Assembly: GCA_963402885.1 (NCBI GenBank)
Contig: OY727093.1
Span: forward strand, 17,179,036-17,243,035
Length of the DNA: 64,000 bases
Reading direction: 5' to 3'
From: Antedon bifida
Taxonomy: Eukaryota > Echinodermata > Crinoidea > Comatulida > Antedonidae
This document shows, in pieces, positions 24,283 to 36,184 of this stretch (position 1 is the first letter of the stretch; every line of letters starts with the position of its first letter). Position numbers and translations under genes: made by a program. The notes below the pieces were generated by a model. It was not told the DNA's origin. It was given only the letters and a program-made list of their open reading frames with translations, and made no database searches.

Positions 24283-25790
24283 GCAAGTTCTTCAGGTGGT
24301 AGGTCAAAGCTGCACGATTTTCTCATTGATGACCTCTGGCTCTTCGGAGATTCGATCTGTTCGAATTTCTCCAGACGTTCAGAAATATTAACATTGGTAA
24401 TTTCCTTCGATGTTTTTGTCATCTGCTTATCGTCCTCCTGAGAATCACTGCTACTTTCAATTAACTGGGATCGACGAAGCTTCATCATTGACAACAATTC
24501 TTCATCCTTCATCTGCAGAGCATTGAATTTTGATTTATCCTTCTCCATCTCAGCCTTTGTTCGCAAAGATCCATGTCGACGAAAGCCTGATGAAGAGGTG
24601 TCATCAGAACTTGATGATATGGAAACACTAGATGATAACTTTCTGGTGTCTTTGATTAACTTACTTGATGGTTTATCAATAATTTCACTTTTCCTCCTTT
24701 CCTTACTTGGACTTGACTTCCTTTTCCCTTCATTTTCAGAAAGTTTTTCAGCTTTTCTAGTTATTGCAACAGTTTCAGTGACTTTGGTATCCAGTGATTT
24801 TTTCTCTTGTACTGTTGTGTTAACAGATTTTTGAGTTGACTGCCTGGTTGTTGAAACTTCTTTATTTTCTATTCTAGCAGAAGATTTTTTACGTTCTGGA
24901 CTTTTCTTTTCACGATTTTTCTGAACAATTACTTTTTTCTCTTGATTGATTTCAGTCTGTAAAGTTGAAGATGATTTTTTACGTTCTGGACTTTTCTTTT
25001 CATGTCTTTTCTGTACAGTTTCATTTTTCTCATAATGACTTTCAGTTCTTAAACTTGTAGATGATTTTTTACGTTCTGGACTTTTCTTTTCACGTCTTTT
25101 CTGTACAGTTTCATTTTTCTCATAATGACTTTCAGTTCTTAAACTTGTAGATGATTTTTTACATTCTGGACTTTTCTTTTCACAATTTTTCTCAACAGTT
25201 TCTTGCTTAATTTCTGTCTGTAAACTTGAAGATAATTTTCGGGATTTTTCTGACTCAACATTAGCTACCTTTGATTCTTTTCTTGTTCGAGAGTTATAGT
25301 TTTTCTCTTTATCATTTTTTTCATTTTCTGTTAACCGAACTCTTGTACTACTAGTGACGTCAATTGACACACTTTTAGAAGACTCAGAACGTTTTCTTAT
25401 ACGGTTACCATTTGCACTCCCTTCATCAGGACTCAAAATTGGTGAAGCTGTTTTTTGTCTAGAACTTGAAGACAATTTTCTACTAGAAACCTCTCTCCTC
25501 TCAATTCTTTCTGATTTTGTTGTGGAAATCTTTCTTGGGCTGCTTCCATCTTTAGCAGCTTTTGCTTTGTTAACTCTGTCTAAATGAATCTTAATAGCAT
25601 CTTGCTCTCTTCTGGATAATTCTCGTTTCTGCCGTTGCATCATGTCGTCATCTGAAGAAAAGTTAAAGACTTCGTCTAGTTCTTCTTGATGTGGAGAGCT
25701 CTTTATAGCTTCTTCGGCCCACTGCCTTTGCTCTTCTATTGCAGGTTCCTCTTGGCTAGGATCATCACATATATCTGGACCAAATTTTGT
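24283..25790 (-). CDS. SVIL-like: Supervillin-like large exon 6 (502 codons), Lys/Ser/Glu-rich with minisatellite
   Basis: The acceptor TTAATTTCAG|ACA is in phase 0 and the donor CTTGC|GTAAGT leaves two bases. The protein starts TKFGPDICDDPSQEEPAIEE, then QRQWAEEAIKSSPHQEELDE, an acidic helical lead. It continues as a very basic, Ser-rich low-complexity region. Roughly residues 185-305 hold four copies of a 30-residue unit (core KKSPERKKSS). A serine run (SSSVSISSSSDDTSSS) follows, then a helical acidic part with QMKDEELLSMMKLRRSQL and NISERLEKFEQIESP. The end, CSFDLPPEELA, joins the next exon. No enzymatic domain is visible. Supervillin N-termini bind myosin II and other cytoskeletal partners through disordered segments, which is the likely role here by analogy. 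Confidence 0.85.
24875..25235 (-). repeat. 90-bp coding minisatellite in exon 6
   Basis: The word ACGTTCTGGACTTTTCTTTT (one copy with ACATTCTGG) recurs at 24891, 24981, 25071 and 25161, exactly 90 bases apart, so the repeat stays in frame as a 30-residue unit. The two middle units are nearly identical and the outer ones diverge. Confidence 0.9.
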
Positions 25791-26929
25791 CTGAAATTAA
25801 ATTAGAAATGTAGTAATAAAGATAATACATTTTTTAATGAGACCCCCTTTTTTTGTCATTTTAAAAAATTAAACTATGATTAACTAGGGTTACTTGAACT
25901 TCTCTTCTAGAGTAATGTCATATTAAATATTTAATATGGATACAAATTAAAACAAAAGGAAATTAATTTAAGAAACATGCACAGAATTTCTGAGAACGCA
26001 ATCAGTTCCATGAATATCCTGCAAAAAAGTTGAATATAAAAAATCTGCCGTATCTATGTATTAAATGCGATGATTTTATTTATTTCTTTTGGTTTTTTAG
26101 TATTTTTTTGTGTATGTGAATTTTTTCAGTATAGATTAAATACATTTTTCTCCCAAAGGTTGGCATACGGTATTATTTTAACTATGCAAAAGATAATTGA
26201 AATGTTTGCTATAATTGAATTTTGAATTAAAGAGCAAAGAATTTATATAAAAAAAATAATGAATGTTTATAAGTTGAATGGAAGAATATTTTCACCAGAC
26301 CTGCTATATAATAGAATCATCCAGTCATACTACAGTAATACTGAATGGCATGATACAAAAATAATCAAATGACAAAGATACATTCATGTGTGAGCAATCA
26401 AACACTCCATGGCGTCACAAACTACTCATATTTGATATTAATAATTAAGTAGAGAGGGAATTATTTTTACCACGATATTATTGGGTTAACCCAAATATTT
26501 TCAAGTTATTTTATGTTTATTTAGTAATCAAAGTCAACGGGCTGTTGGCCTGGAAGAGATTATCAAAGTTAAGCGTTGCACGAATGAAATTAAATTTTAT
26601 CTACTGGTATACAAAACAAATGAAGATCTCAAGAGTTGTCAATGTGCCAAACAACTTGACCATTGACATTTACAGTTGATGATTTTCGCCACGTACACAG
26701 ACCTGAACTATGTATAATGTTAATGCACTCTTGAAAGGATGTGGGAAGTTGGAAGACGTGACTTTCTGTTACAAACAGAGGATTAATGTTGCATTACACG
26801 TTAATTATTTCATTATACTCATATTAGATTTGTTTGAAAATTGTAAACAATTTTTAATATTGTAATGTTTATAGTAGAAAAGTAATTTATACTGTTGATG
26901 AGCCATTGCATTTTTCAGAAAGGTATAGA

Positions 26930-27065
26930 ATAACAGTAGAACCCTTCCTTTGGGATACTCCTATTAAGGGGACACTTTTCTGCGAGACAAACAAGGGGAA
27001 ATAAATGTTTTAACACTACGGCTAACTCATATTCAGGGGAAATCGATGTAAAGGGCCTTTCATAC
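26930..27065 (+). repeat. Dispersed GGGGACACT/ACAAGGGGAAATA repeat
   Basis: It reads ACAGTAGAACCC, then CCTATTAAGGGGACACTT and ACAAGGGGAAATAAATGTTTT-like bases, then TTCAGGGGAAAT and AAAGGGCCTTT. It is the best preserved of the plus-strand copies and lies in intron 5-6. Confidence 0.55.
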
Positions 27066-29889
27066 CTGATCCGGCAAATAAGAAAAATCATTAATGTTTT
27101 GATTTCATGACGCTACATGCGGGGCTGTGCTCCAAATTGATATGCGCTTCATGAAAATGAAGCATTGTGGTTTGATTATATTTTCCAAAGCCTGGCCTGG
27201 TGTGAAAAACCCTTAAAGCGGACACTTTGGTGATAAAGATTTGTCACACTCTTTTACTCATGATCCACAAGTGACTGCCGATAGATGCCACAATTGAGCA
27301 AGGCTTTATCATTGTGTCCAAGATGTAACCAATAGTTTAGATTGGTAGCAGTATTGCAAATTAAATTAATGGTTGACTGTGTTGATAATTAACTTTTGAC
27401 TTGGAAATTTAAATCTATCCTAGAAACACAGGTATAGTAATTAAGGGTGTGTGGCATAGTGTGTTGAACGTTGGTAAATTCAAATGACACAACTTTGCGC
27501 CGATTACTAGATGCATTATGGTAGTATGTTTCCATACGTGTTTAACCAAAAATGACTAGGGTAATAATAGGCCCATGTACAACGCTTAGAGGTTTCAACG
27601 TTATAAATCCAGGACTAATATTATTAACAAGATAGCAAATTGTAAAGCTTTCAAGTTTTTTTTTTTGCTGGTGTCAGCCTCAAAATGAAGATTATATTTA
27701 GTTATTATTTATCTAAACATGCTTAGAGTACTTTGACTATACTAAAGCTACTACTATGTGCTATGAGTTTCTAATGATGTCTTAATTTATTTCGTGTTAC
27801 TTACAAATACAAAGTTCAAGATCACCAAATTTACTAATGTCTGTTCTGTTATAATTTCCATTCAGGAAATCTTTTCTCCTTGTCAATTAGTAATATCCTA
27901 TTAAGTTACTTTATATTAGACAAAATAAATGTGGGTTTTAACAATTGGAAAATAAATGATAAAAACTACTATGCAATTCGTTTGCAACTAATATATTGTT
28001 TATTTTCAAATTTTAACTAATATATTTTTTTAATAACTATATATTTCCAATAATATTGAGAATTCAAAGTTGAATCTATTTTCAATATGACAGAGCATGC
28101 TCACATTGTCATAGTAGGTTTTCTACAACTTTATTATATATTATTTAGGGCTAGAAATTTATATTTGTATCAAAATTTGTACAAGAAATGAAACTAGGAA
28201 AATGAGCAACTGCAGTAGCAAGCATTTTTTATTGGTGGATATTCTACAAAAAGAAAAGAATTGGTAGATTCAAGACTCATGTAGCTTTTGTAAAAAGTAG
28301 GTTCAAAATGTTGTGATGCTCTCGCTTGAAAAATACAACCAGAAAACATTAGCAATTTTTTTAATTTTTGAGAGTTTGCTGATTTTCAAACACTTTTAAC
28401 ACAACAATAGTTTGTGAGTTAACACCGAGTTAATTTACTTAACTGATTGCGCATGTCCTGGTGGAATCTTATATCATTTTGGACGTATTACGAAATGAAT
28501 GCAAATTAAGTTTTTAACACTCAAATATTTAACATTTTTATCGTACACCAGTAAAATAATTAAGCAATGAAACTTCAAGAGTTTCTACGTTTAATGTTTT
28601 TTATTTTTACTGTGTGACCTAAATAGCATTGGTATTTTATAAAGATTGTAATGAAATATCTAGTTCTATCAATGGCTGAAATTCTTAGCCAATCAATGTT
28701 TGTATTGACGAGATAATACACCATTAGCCTTTATTTAAATTGGACCAATTCCATTGTTAACCTGACAACAAAGGACACTTCAAGGTGTTATTGAAAACAA
28801 TAAATGTTTAATTGATTTTTAAATATTAATTACTCATATACTACAGTGTGTGTATTATTGATTTTTAGCTGCTCAAATTGTCATATTACAGACAATATTG
28901 TTTAGAAATATTTGTGACCTCTCAAATTTATGAAGAAATGCAGACTAAAGATGTCAATGTCTGTTGGGTGGGAGGAAATATGGGGGAGGAATTGAGAATA
29001 TGGAGTGGAATTACAATTATAGAGTTGTACTGGATACCTGTACGGGCATATGCCAACATTTGTCTGGTTTCTGGAAAGTTTTTTTTTCCCTCAATGAACA
29101 GAATGAATTTGATTCCGGGTTTCAGTGTCTGGTTTGGACAGCTGACTATGTTTGGCAAAAAAAACCCAATATATTTTTCCAATTGTATTAATTAATTTAA
29201 ACAGCTTAAAAAATCTTTTCGTTAGAACATGGAGAATTATTTCTCCATGGTTAGAATAAAAATATATTCTTTTATTGATAGAGTTGAGCTCTTTTGTATC
29301 ATATGTTGTGTCAGTAATTTTGTCCTAGTCAAATGAAATGTTCTATCAAAAACCAACTCTTTTTTGATCTGTTCCACATTGAAAATTGGAAAGCGCCACA
29401 TTTTACAATGACATACTTTTATTACATACATTCCAAGATGGAAGCAGCAGGTTTTTGTTTATAATAAAATAACAATTTACAGTTGAATGGAACTGTGATT
29501 AATTCTCATTGCATTATTGTTATTCATTTCCTGACTAGATATTAGAAAAGTTTTTGTTTGAATTTAAAAACAACATTGTATATTTGCATATGCAATTGTG
29601 TATAAAGACACAATAACTTTTGTATCCTGAATAAGCATTAATTAATCATACTTTTTGACCTTTGAAGGGAAATGTGTCAAATAGCAAAACATGAAAAGGA
29701 ATGAATCATTAATATTCCACAATTTATGAATCTAATATTTCTTCTTTTGTAATAAATGTAATTCAGTTTATTAAGAAATGTGTAGGAATACAGTAACATA
29801 AAGTGTGTACAAGTAGATAGTACAAATTGAATTACTTTATTTACTGTAGGCTTAGTTTCCAAAAAGCATTTTTAGAAGTAAACTATTGA

Positions 29890-30080
29890 AATACAGTAGA
29901 ATATCCCTATTAACCCCAACAAAGTGTTTTAATAGTATTTAATAGGGGTACATCAGGGGGGGGGGGGGGTGCACATTGAATAGGAATTGCCCATAGTGTT
30001 AAAACATATATTGCTCCTCATTCGTTTAATGGAATAGTGTCCCTGAATAGCAATTTTCTAAAGGAGGAGTTCTACTATAT
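29890..30080 (-). repeat. Dispersed GGGGACACT-type repeat, inverted, with 14-G run
   Basis: Reverse-oriented copy carrying ATAGTGTCCCTGAATAG, AGTGTTAAAACATATATT and a run of 14 G at about 29956-29969. The flanking ACAGTAGAAT/ATTCTACT words are shared with other copies. Confidence 0.5.
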
Positions 30081-30766
30081 ATCACGACATTCATATCAGC
30101 TATGGTATCCATACCTAACACTGAATTAACATTTTTTACTTTGTTTGTTAAATTTTAAATGTTTATTAAATGTACAGAACTCGCATTAATTTTTTTTAAA
30201 TGGATTCATTCATTTACTTATTTGACATAGTTCAGGACTTATATTTTAATATCTACTATTATTAAGTGAAATTGCATGTGTAACAATGATATTAAAGGCT
30301 TTGAAAAAAATATAAATTAAAAATAACTAAAAGTAGGCTTTAGTTTTGTATGTTGAATAAACAATAGTATCATCTATACATGAAAATGTATGCTTATTAA
30401 ACAATACTGCATATTATTAAATAGTAGGCCTTATATATTTAAAGAAAAATACTACTGTACTATTTATACTGGAAATGTCTTGTTTTTGTGTGCAGTACTA
30501 GAGCTCCTTTAAAGCTGATAATTTTATGCTATTCTTTTTTACAAAAGGATGATTGAATCCTGTTCATTTGTTGTCATGTTTATTTGATGTAATGGTATTT
30601 AACTTTGGATTATTTGTACAATATTGTATACACTCAAATGTAATATCCTTATAATCTCTATTATTTTTCTTAGCACAAACATAGGAACTCAAAATTATGC
30701 ATAGAATTTCTGATTTTGTTATGAAGTTATTGTTCAAATCAAATGGAAAAAAAAGATTATACTCAC

Positions 30767-31161
30767 TTCAATTCCAAATTCAAGTTCCCTTGCTTTCCGT
30801 AATTCCTCCTGGGTGATTGGAACACACTGTTTCCTATGGCGATCCCTAGACCTAGGCTGGCGTATATGACGTGAAGGCTCTTTTACAGGTGGTTCTCGTT
30901 CAGGTGGCTCATTTACAACAAGTTCTTTTACAGGCACAACAACTTCTACAGAAGAAACAGATAATGTTGATGAGTTTAACTGCTGTCTTATACCTCCCAT
31001 ATACGTACCAGCACGGGGTCTATGCTTAATTTCGCTCTTCTTAGGCCTGTAATTCAACGTGGCAGCCCTTCTCTTAAAATCCTTTTGGGCTCGGGCCTTT
31101 GATTTCCTTTTACTAAACAGCGATCCCATTTTAACTACGGTTCGCGCACTGTACGTGTCAA
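30767..31161 (-). CDS. SVIL-like: Supervillin-like exon 5, or alternative first coding exon (ATG at 31129)
   Basis: The donor GAA|GTGAGT ends in phase 0. There are two readings of the left (5') side. An acceptor TTCTGCAG| before 31161 would give V-DTYSARTVVK-MGSLFSKR, in phase with exon 4. Alternatively, translation starts at the ATG at 31129 (context TTAAAATGG), with an in-frame TAG at 31172-31174. The start MGSLFSKRKSKARAQK fits the N-myristoylation rule (Gly2, Ser6, Lys7) and is followed by many Lys/Arg, as in proteins held to the membrane by a lipid plus basic charge. The exon continues with proline-rich EPPEREPPVKEPSR and ends RKQCVPITQEELRKARELEF, a degenerate form of the TQPVT-type repeat seen in later exons. 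Both transcripts may exist. Confidence 0.78.
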
Positions 31162-31380
31162 CTGCAGAACTCTAAATGGGAAGCAACAGGTCTGAAAGGG
31201 CCGCTTACTAATGATTTAATCATCGACCATGTGATCACGACCAGGACACCCAACCAGAACAGATCGATTAGTTTTAGGAGCTTTCCGAGGAAATACTGTA
31301 ATTTCCACACAGAGTCAAAGCTGATATCAACTTGTATGTGGATAATAATGTGGATAATAGCCATATCCTAAAAAACAGGA
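31129..31380 (-). promoter_or_regulatory. Candidate internal promoter / 5' leader for a short isoform
   Basis: If the ATG at 31129 is used, its leader and promoter must lie just right of it. The stretch is less AT-rich than its surroundings and contains CACATG and TGATCA words on the minus strand, plus an in-frame stop before the ATG. I see no clear TATA box. The evidence is indirect and rests mainly on the quality of the start site. Confidence 0.3.
31158..31364 (-). CDS. Small ORF with one predicted membrane segment; possible alternative exon 31209-31367
   Basis: A 68-codon ORF begins at an ATG four bases inside a strong acceptor-like signal (CTCCTGTTTTTTAG|GATATGG). Codons about 33-50 (LIDLFWLGVLVVITWSMI) would form one membrane helix. 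At 31209 there is a donor-like TTA|GTAAGC, so a 159-nt exon in phase 0 at both ends is possible; it would join exon 24283-25790 in frame. The alternative is a short upstream ORF in the leader of the MGSLFS isoform, or plain chance. I do not recognise the peptide. Confidence 0.25.
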   Translation of the reverse strand: MAIIHIIIHIQVDISFDSVWKLQYFLGKLLKLIDLFWLGVLVVITWSMIKSLVSGPFRPVASHLEFCS

Positions 31381-31827
31381 GATATATTATGTCCTCTCCA
31401 CTACTATTGTACAGGATGTCACTATATTAGCAACATAGCAAAAGATATACCTAAATCATTGTAAAATATTGTAATGTACTGTACTGTATCCATACTGGGT
31501 TATGTTGACTTGGTACATATAGGCCCACTTGGGTATATACACTATGCCCATTAAAAAATGTGGAGAAATTTCACAGAAAAATGATCTATGTGGGATAAAA
31601 AACACCAGGCTGGATTGAAGCACATCCAACAAACTTGGTTTATGTTCAAGTTGAAAAGGGGATGACATTGTTAGTATGGTCATTGTCATGACAGAAATAA
31701 ATAAATGTGCATTTTTAGCATAGCAGGCAGAATACAAATGTCATGCTTTATGTATTCATACATTATATCCTGTATTTTAATATGTTATATTAAAATATAA
31801 CATAACTATGATTATTTTGATTCCATG

Positions 31828-32079
31828 TATGTCTCTTGACTTGAAAACATAGTATAATGTAATAATCACTTAAATAATCTGAAGTTATATCCGATTAATT
31901 TAAAGTTAATTCAACATTTATAAACAAAATATTTAACGTATAATAGCTAACTGTATGTCTCTTGACTTGAAAACATAGTATAATGTAATAATCACTTAAA
32001 TAATCTGAAGTTATATCCGATTAATTTAAAGTTAATTCAACATTTATAAACAAAATATTTAACGTATAATAGCTAACTG
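31828..32079 (+). repeat. Two tandem copies of a 125-bp unit
   Basis: TGTCTCTTGACTTGAAAACA recurs at a period of 125 bases and the copies look identical, ending AGCTAACTGTAT. A recent local duplication. Confidence 0.85.
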
Positions 32080-35000
32080 TATAAATAATACAAAATAATG
32101 ATTAATAATGTGTACATAAATGAAAAAATTGTTGATTGGAACCATCGATACTGTGTACAGTATGACAGATTCAAAACATAATCTTCACACCACAGAGAAT
32201 TGGCTGAAGGAGGGTGTAAATGTTGAAATCTGTTTAATAATAAAAACCATGCTGTCTTTATAATAACTTCTAAAAAAAAAGAATTAATGGTTAAATATAA
32301 TGTAATTCCCAACATGTTTCTTGTCAGTCTAAGCAGGTTGAAATTATTTAACTTAGTTGTTATTTCCAAAGAAAAAGTGAAGTGATCTAAATATAGCTAT
32401 GAGTCACATAGGTAATTGTACAGTAGCTACAAGTGAAATGTCCTGAAATGTTGTAAATTAAATTTGATAGAAACATTAAGCTGTAGCTGGCTAGATAAAT
32501 TTAGAATTCAGAACTTCTTCTTGAGTGCTTTTATAGTAAAATTATATAAATCAAAAGGCAAATTATTACTGAAAAAATCAGTAGCTGAATCTTAATTAAT
32601 GGATACGGTACAAATAAAATAAGTAAAGGTAAAATCAAAATAGCCAGAAAGAAATGGTGGGGCTTTCAGGTAATATAACATCGTATACATTATGTCATGT
32701 ATATTGTCCGCTCAGGTTTTATATATTGTTTTATGCCGTAGCCATGAGAAATAAAGTGGCGAGGAGAAAAGGGAGCCATCTATGTGCAGCCTTTTTAAGT
32801 GAAAAAATGGTCAGGTTGATATCTTACTAACCATACTGGTGATTACGGCCCTGTAAACATTTTGTGCACGGCTGATGAATGTTGATGTAGGTTCAAAAAC
32901 CTATAACAGCCTTACAGTATTGCCAAATCCCAATTGTTATATCATTTATTGTAAGTCAAGTCTATTTAAAACCTGGCTCCCCCAATATTAAACAGCTATT
33001 CTATCTTTCATCTTATGATAAATTTATATTCATTTCACTTATAAATATTTTCAATTCAATTCAAATTAACATTTATTCTTTCAAATCAAATAAGATTGAA
33101 ATTTCAGAAATTTTGTGTAAAATTGAGTCAAAATGAAAGAAATTTAAAAAACTGTGTATTTGACCATTTGTAAAAACGTAATATGTACATTTGTGTGTTG
33201 TATACAGTACAATAATATAAAGTATATAAGTAGGTGTAGGATTGTTTATTGGACTGAATGCTCATTGTAATTACTAATTGTTACAGTTTGTTTCTTTACT
33301 TACAATCATCTGTCTGCAGCCTAAAATTAATCGTAGCAAAAACTCATTATCATGCTAAGTTAATATTTGAAAATGAATTGAAAAATATTGAGATCCGGGT
33401 ATAAAATTCGTAGTTGCGACAGCTGGTTTAAATAATCAATTGTGGTACAGTTTAATACAATTGGTATTAACAATCTACAGGTAAATTACCTCTCTTTATT
33501 ATTATAATAATGATAAAATATGAGACAATGAACATTAACATATCATCACTGATAAAAACCTATTGTAACATATTAATAAAAGATAAATAACAACACTAAA
33601 AACTAGACACTAGACAAATATTAATATCAGAGCTGATTAACGTACATTATCTGAGAGAGGTTGGGGATTTAACAAGTTTGATTCGGAGCCTTATTTAATT
33701 TGATCAATAAACAAACTTGGGCCTATGACACCAACTGAAATGTTGAAATCCAATTTAAAGTGGAAGAATCATTTTCAACGATCTTCAAGCAGCCCAAGGT
33801 GTTTCAACTGGACTATATATATAAGAACACTTTGATACATCACAAATTTAAATATCTAAACCCTCATAAAGGAAAAGATGTCCAATCACTGAGGTGAAAC
33901 TAATAATAGTAAAACACCAGCAATTGTACACAAATAAAATGCAGTCAATATTGAATAAATTGCGAAGTACATCGATCCACCAACAAAAGAACATTAAAAC
34001 AAAAGTAAAAAGCATTACCTTATGTTATTCAAATTTAAACAACATTATCTCAATCCTGGTGACTAAAGTGTAGTCTGCCTAATGTGGTTTATTAAAATAA
34101 AAAAGACATAATTTAACAATACTTTAACTCAAACCCACAAACCAGGAAGCCATGCGATCATCGCCTACTTATAAAATCTTACGACAGGAAGCCCTACCTA
34201 AAACCTGGCCAAGTACCTCTCATCTATAAAAAAAAAACTGTTGTGAAATTTAAGATGAAAACCTAGCAAGGACTACTGTACAACAGGGTTTATTCAAATA
34301 GAGTAACTTAATTATTTCCTTCATTTAAACTGACAATAACTACATTGATTCTGTTTTAACATAAAAGCAATATTAAACAGGTGTTTTCCTGAAATGCTAG
34401 TCAATATCAATTAAAGCAGAAAATACAATGCATACTCCCAATAAATGAAATGCCATATTTCAAGATTTATTTTATTTTATTTAAATGTCTGTCATCTACA
34501 ATACAAAGTAAAACAATTTGCTGAGCATAGAATAAAATTACAATCAAACATTTTTAACTAAAAACATTTTCAACATTTTTATTTAAAATATTATGATAAA
34601 AAAGTTTTTAAAATTGCACATTAAATTTAAATTAATTATTTACAAATTTATTCCAAATCAGTTTAACATATTGAGTGAATTAAGGATTCAGTGGCCAAAA
34701 TAAAATTAAGCAGCATGTCAAAATGATTCTACTGCAGTAACTACATTTGTACTACTTCAGTAGCTTTGTCCCCTTAGCCTATCCGTTTATCTACGCTTCC
34801 ATTCCCTTGGGAGAAAAGAAGAATCCCCCTACAGTATAAACATATTGGCTACAGGCTTGTCCCTGACTAATCAAATCATTTTGTATAGTACACAGAATTT
34901 GAGTTTTGTTGGGTTACATATTTCAAAATCTCACTAAAACTATTTTATATTTGCTCTGATCAAATGAGGCTGTACGCTTCATAGAATAGTACAAAATGAC

Positions 35001-35774
35001 CTTAAGAAATGTTCACTTCATTTGCCTTAGAACTGCATGGCAAGCAATGACAACAAAGAAAGCAAAACATGAGTCCACAAAAAAAACTTTTGAATTAGGC
35101 TTTAGAATCAACACATCTAACAAATCTAACAAAGTCTAATTAATGTATGGGCGGAAATGTTTACTTAAAAGCTACTGTCTACTGTTAAAATTAACGATAA
35201 ACCACTAGAACTAATTTGAAAAGAAATTACTTTAAAAAATTCATTAGCTGAACAGACTATAGAAGAATAGTTAAAGAAACTGCCGATATTTCACAGCAGT
35301 ATCAGGTGACATGATTGTAAAGTTAAAGTGTTATTTTCTTGTACATAGCAACTGCATAAAATAAATTGTATTACTGAATGAAAATCATTGTTGTTCAAGT
35401 GTTTTTGTTTTGTTGAGTGGTAAAAAAAATTACAATAGTTCTTATTGTTGAATCTTATTATGTGCACTGGTAAATTTAAGGCTAATTTTGGGTTATGTTT
35501 TGACTGAAGGAACAATAGGTTTCAAGGACCACCTATTAAAATTGAGAGGAAATGATCTTTTATACTCCTGCTGTGCTTGATCTATAGAGTGTGAAATTTT
35601 ACATGTACAGTGTCTGGAAACATACAATACAATCACCTAAACTGTGATTTATTGAACAATTTTCTGTAATAACACCCACTAACACATTTTGTTATTTATG
35701 CAACAATAATAGTTCAACTTCAATTACTATAATTAGTAAATGAAGTGATCCTTGAAAAGTTTACCCTAAAAGAC

Positions 35775-35860
35775 ATTTTTGTATTAGGGGGGGGGGGGGG
35801 GGGGAGAAGGGAGGTTACTTATACTGTACAACAGTAGAACTCCAACTTAATAGGATTGAG
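35775..35860 (+). repeat. Poly-G tract (18 G) with CAGTAGAACTCC repeat edge
   Basis: A run of 18 G at 35787-35804 lies beside ACAGTAGAACTCC, the edge word of the GGGGACACT repeat, so it is probably a remnant of that family. Confidence 0.45.
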
Positions 35861-36069
35861 ACCTGTTTATACAAATGTGGGACCCCAATGGAAATAAACT
35901 AGTTTGATTTAATTTTTTTTGTTAGAGGTTATAAATCCTCGTCTTTTTGCCCTTTTAAAACTACACTACTATACTCTATAGCTAATAATGACAATTTGAC
36001 CATTTAGGAATTATTTAGCAATTCTTCCATGATTTGACTATTCAGATAATATCATCTGGTGTACTAAGC

Positions 36070-36184
36070 TACCATAAAACCTCTTTTTTTTTGTATGTGG
36101 GCTTCTTCTTTTCAAGATGGGCTTCTTCTTTTCAAGATGGGCTTCTTCTTTTCAAGATGGGCTTCTTTTCGAGGTTTTATGGTA
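36070..36184. mobile_element. TA-flanked MITE with internal 20-bp minisatellite
   Basis: Perfect 14-bp inverted ends TACCATAAAACCTC and GAGGTTTTATGGTA, including a TA duplication as used by Tc1/mariner. The middle is three full copies and one partial copy of GCTTCTTCTTTTCAAGATGG. Confidence 0.65.

Larger units (their letters stand above)
25791..30766. other. Intron 5-6 (5.0 kb)
   Basis: It holds two copies of the GGGGACACT-type repeat (26.9 and 29.9 kb). A cluster of overlapping short ORFs at 28.9-29.2 kb lacks coding features. Nothing else is recognised. Confidence 0.6.

Noticed and set aside
24523..25587. Plus-strand ORFs of 103 and 77 codons
   Set aside because: Antisense shadows of exon 6, arising from its Lys/Ser-rich codons.
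28878..29195. Three overlapping ORFs on both strands
   Set aside because: Several frames are open at once simply because stops are sparse here; no motif or splice signals.
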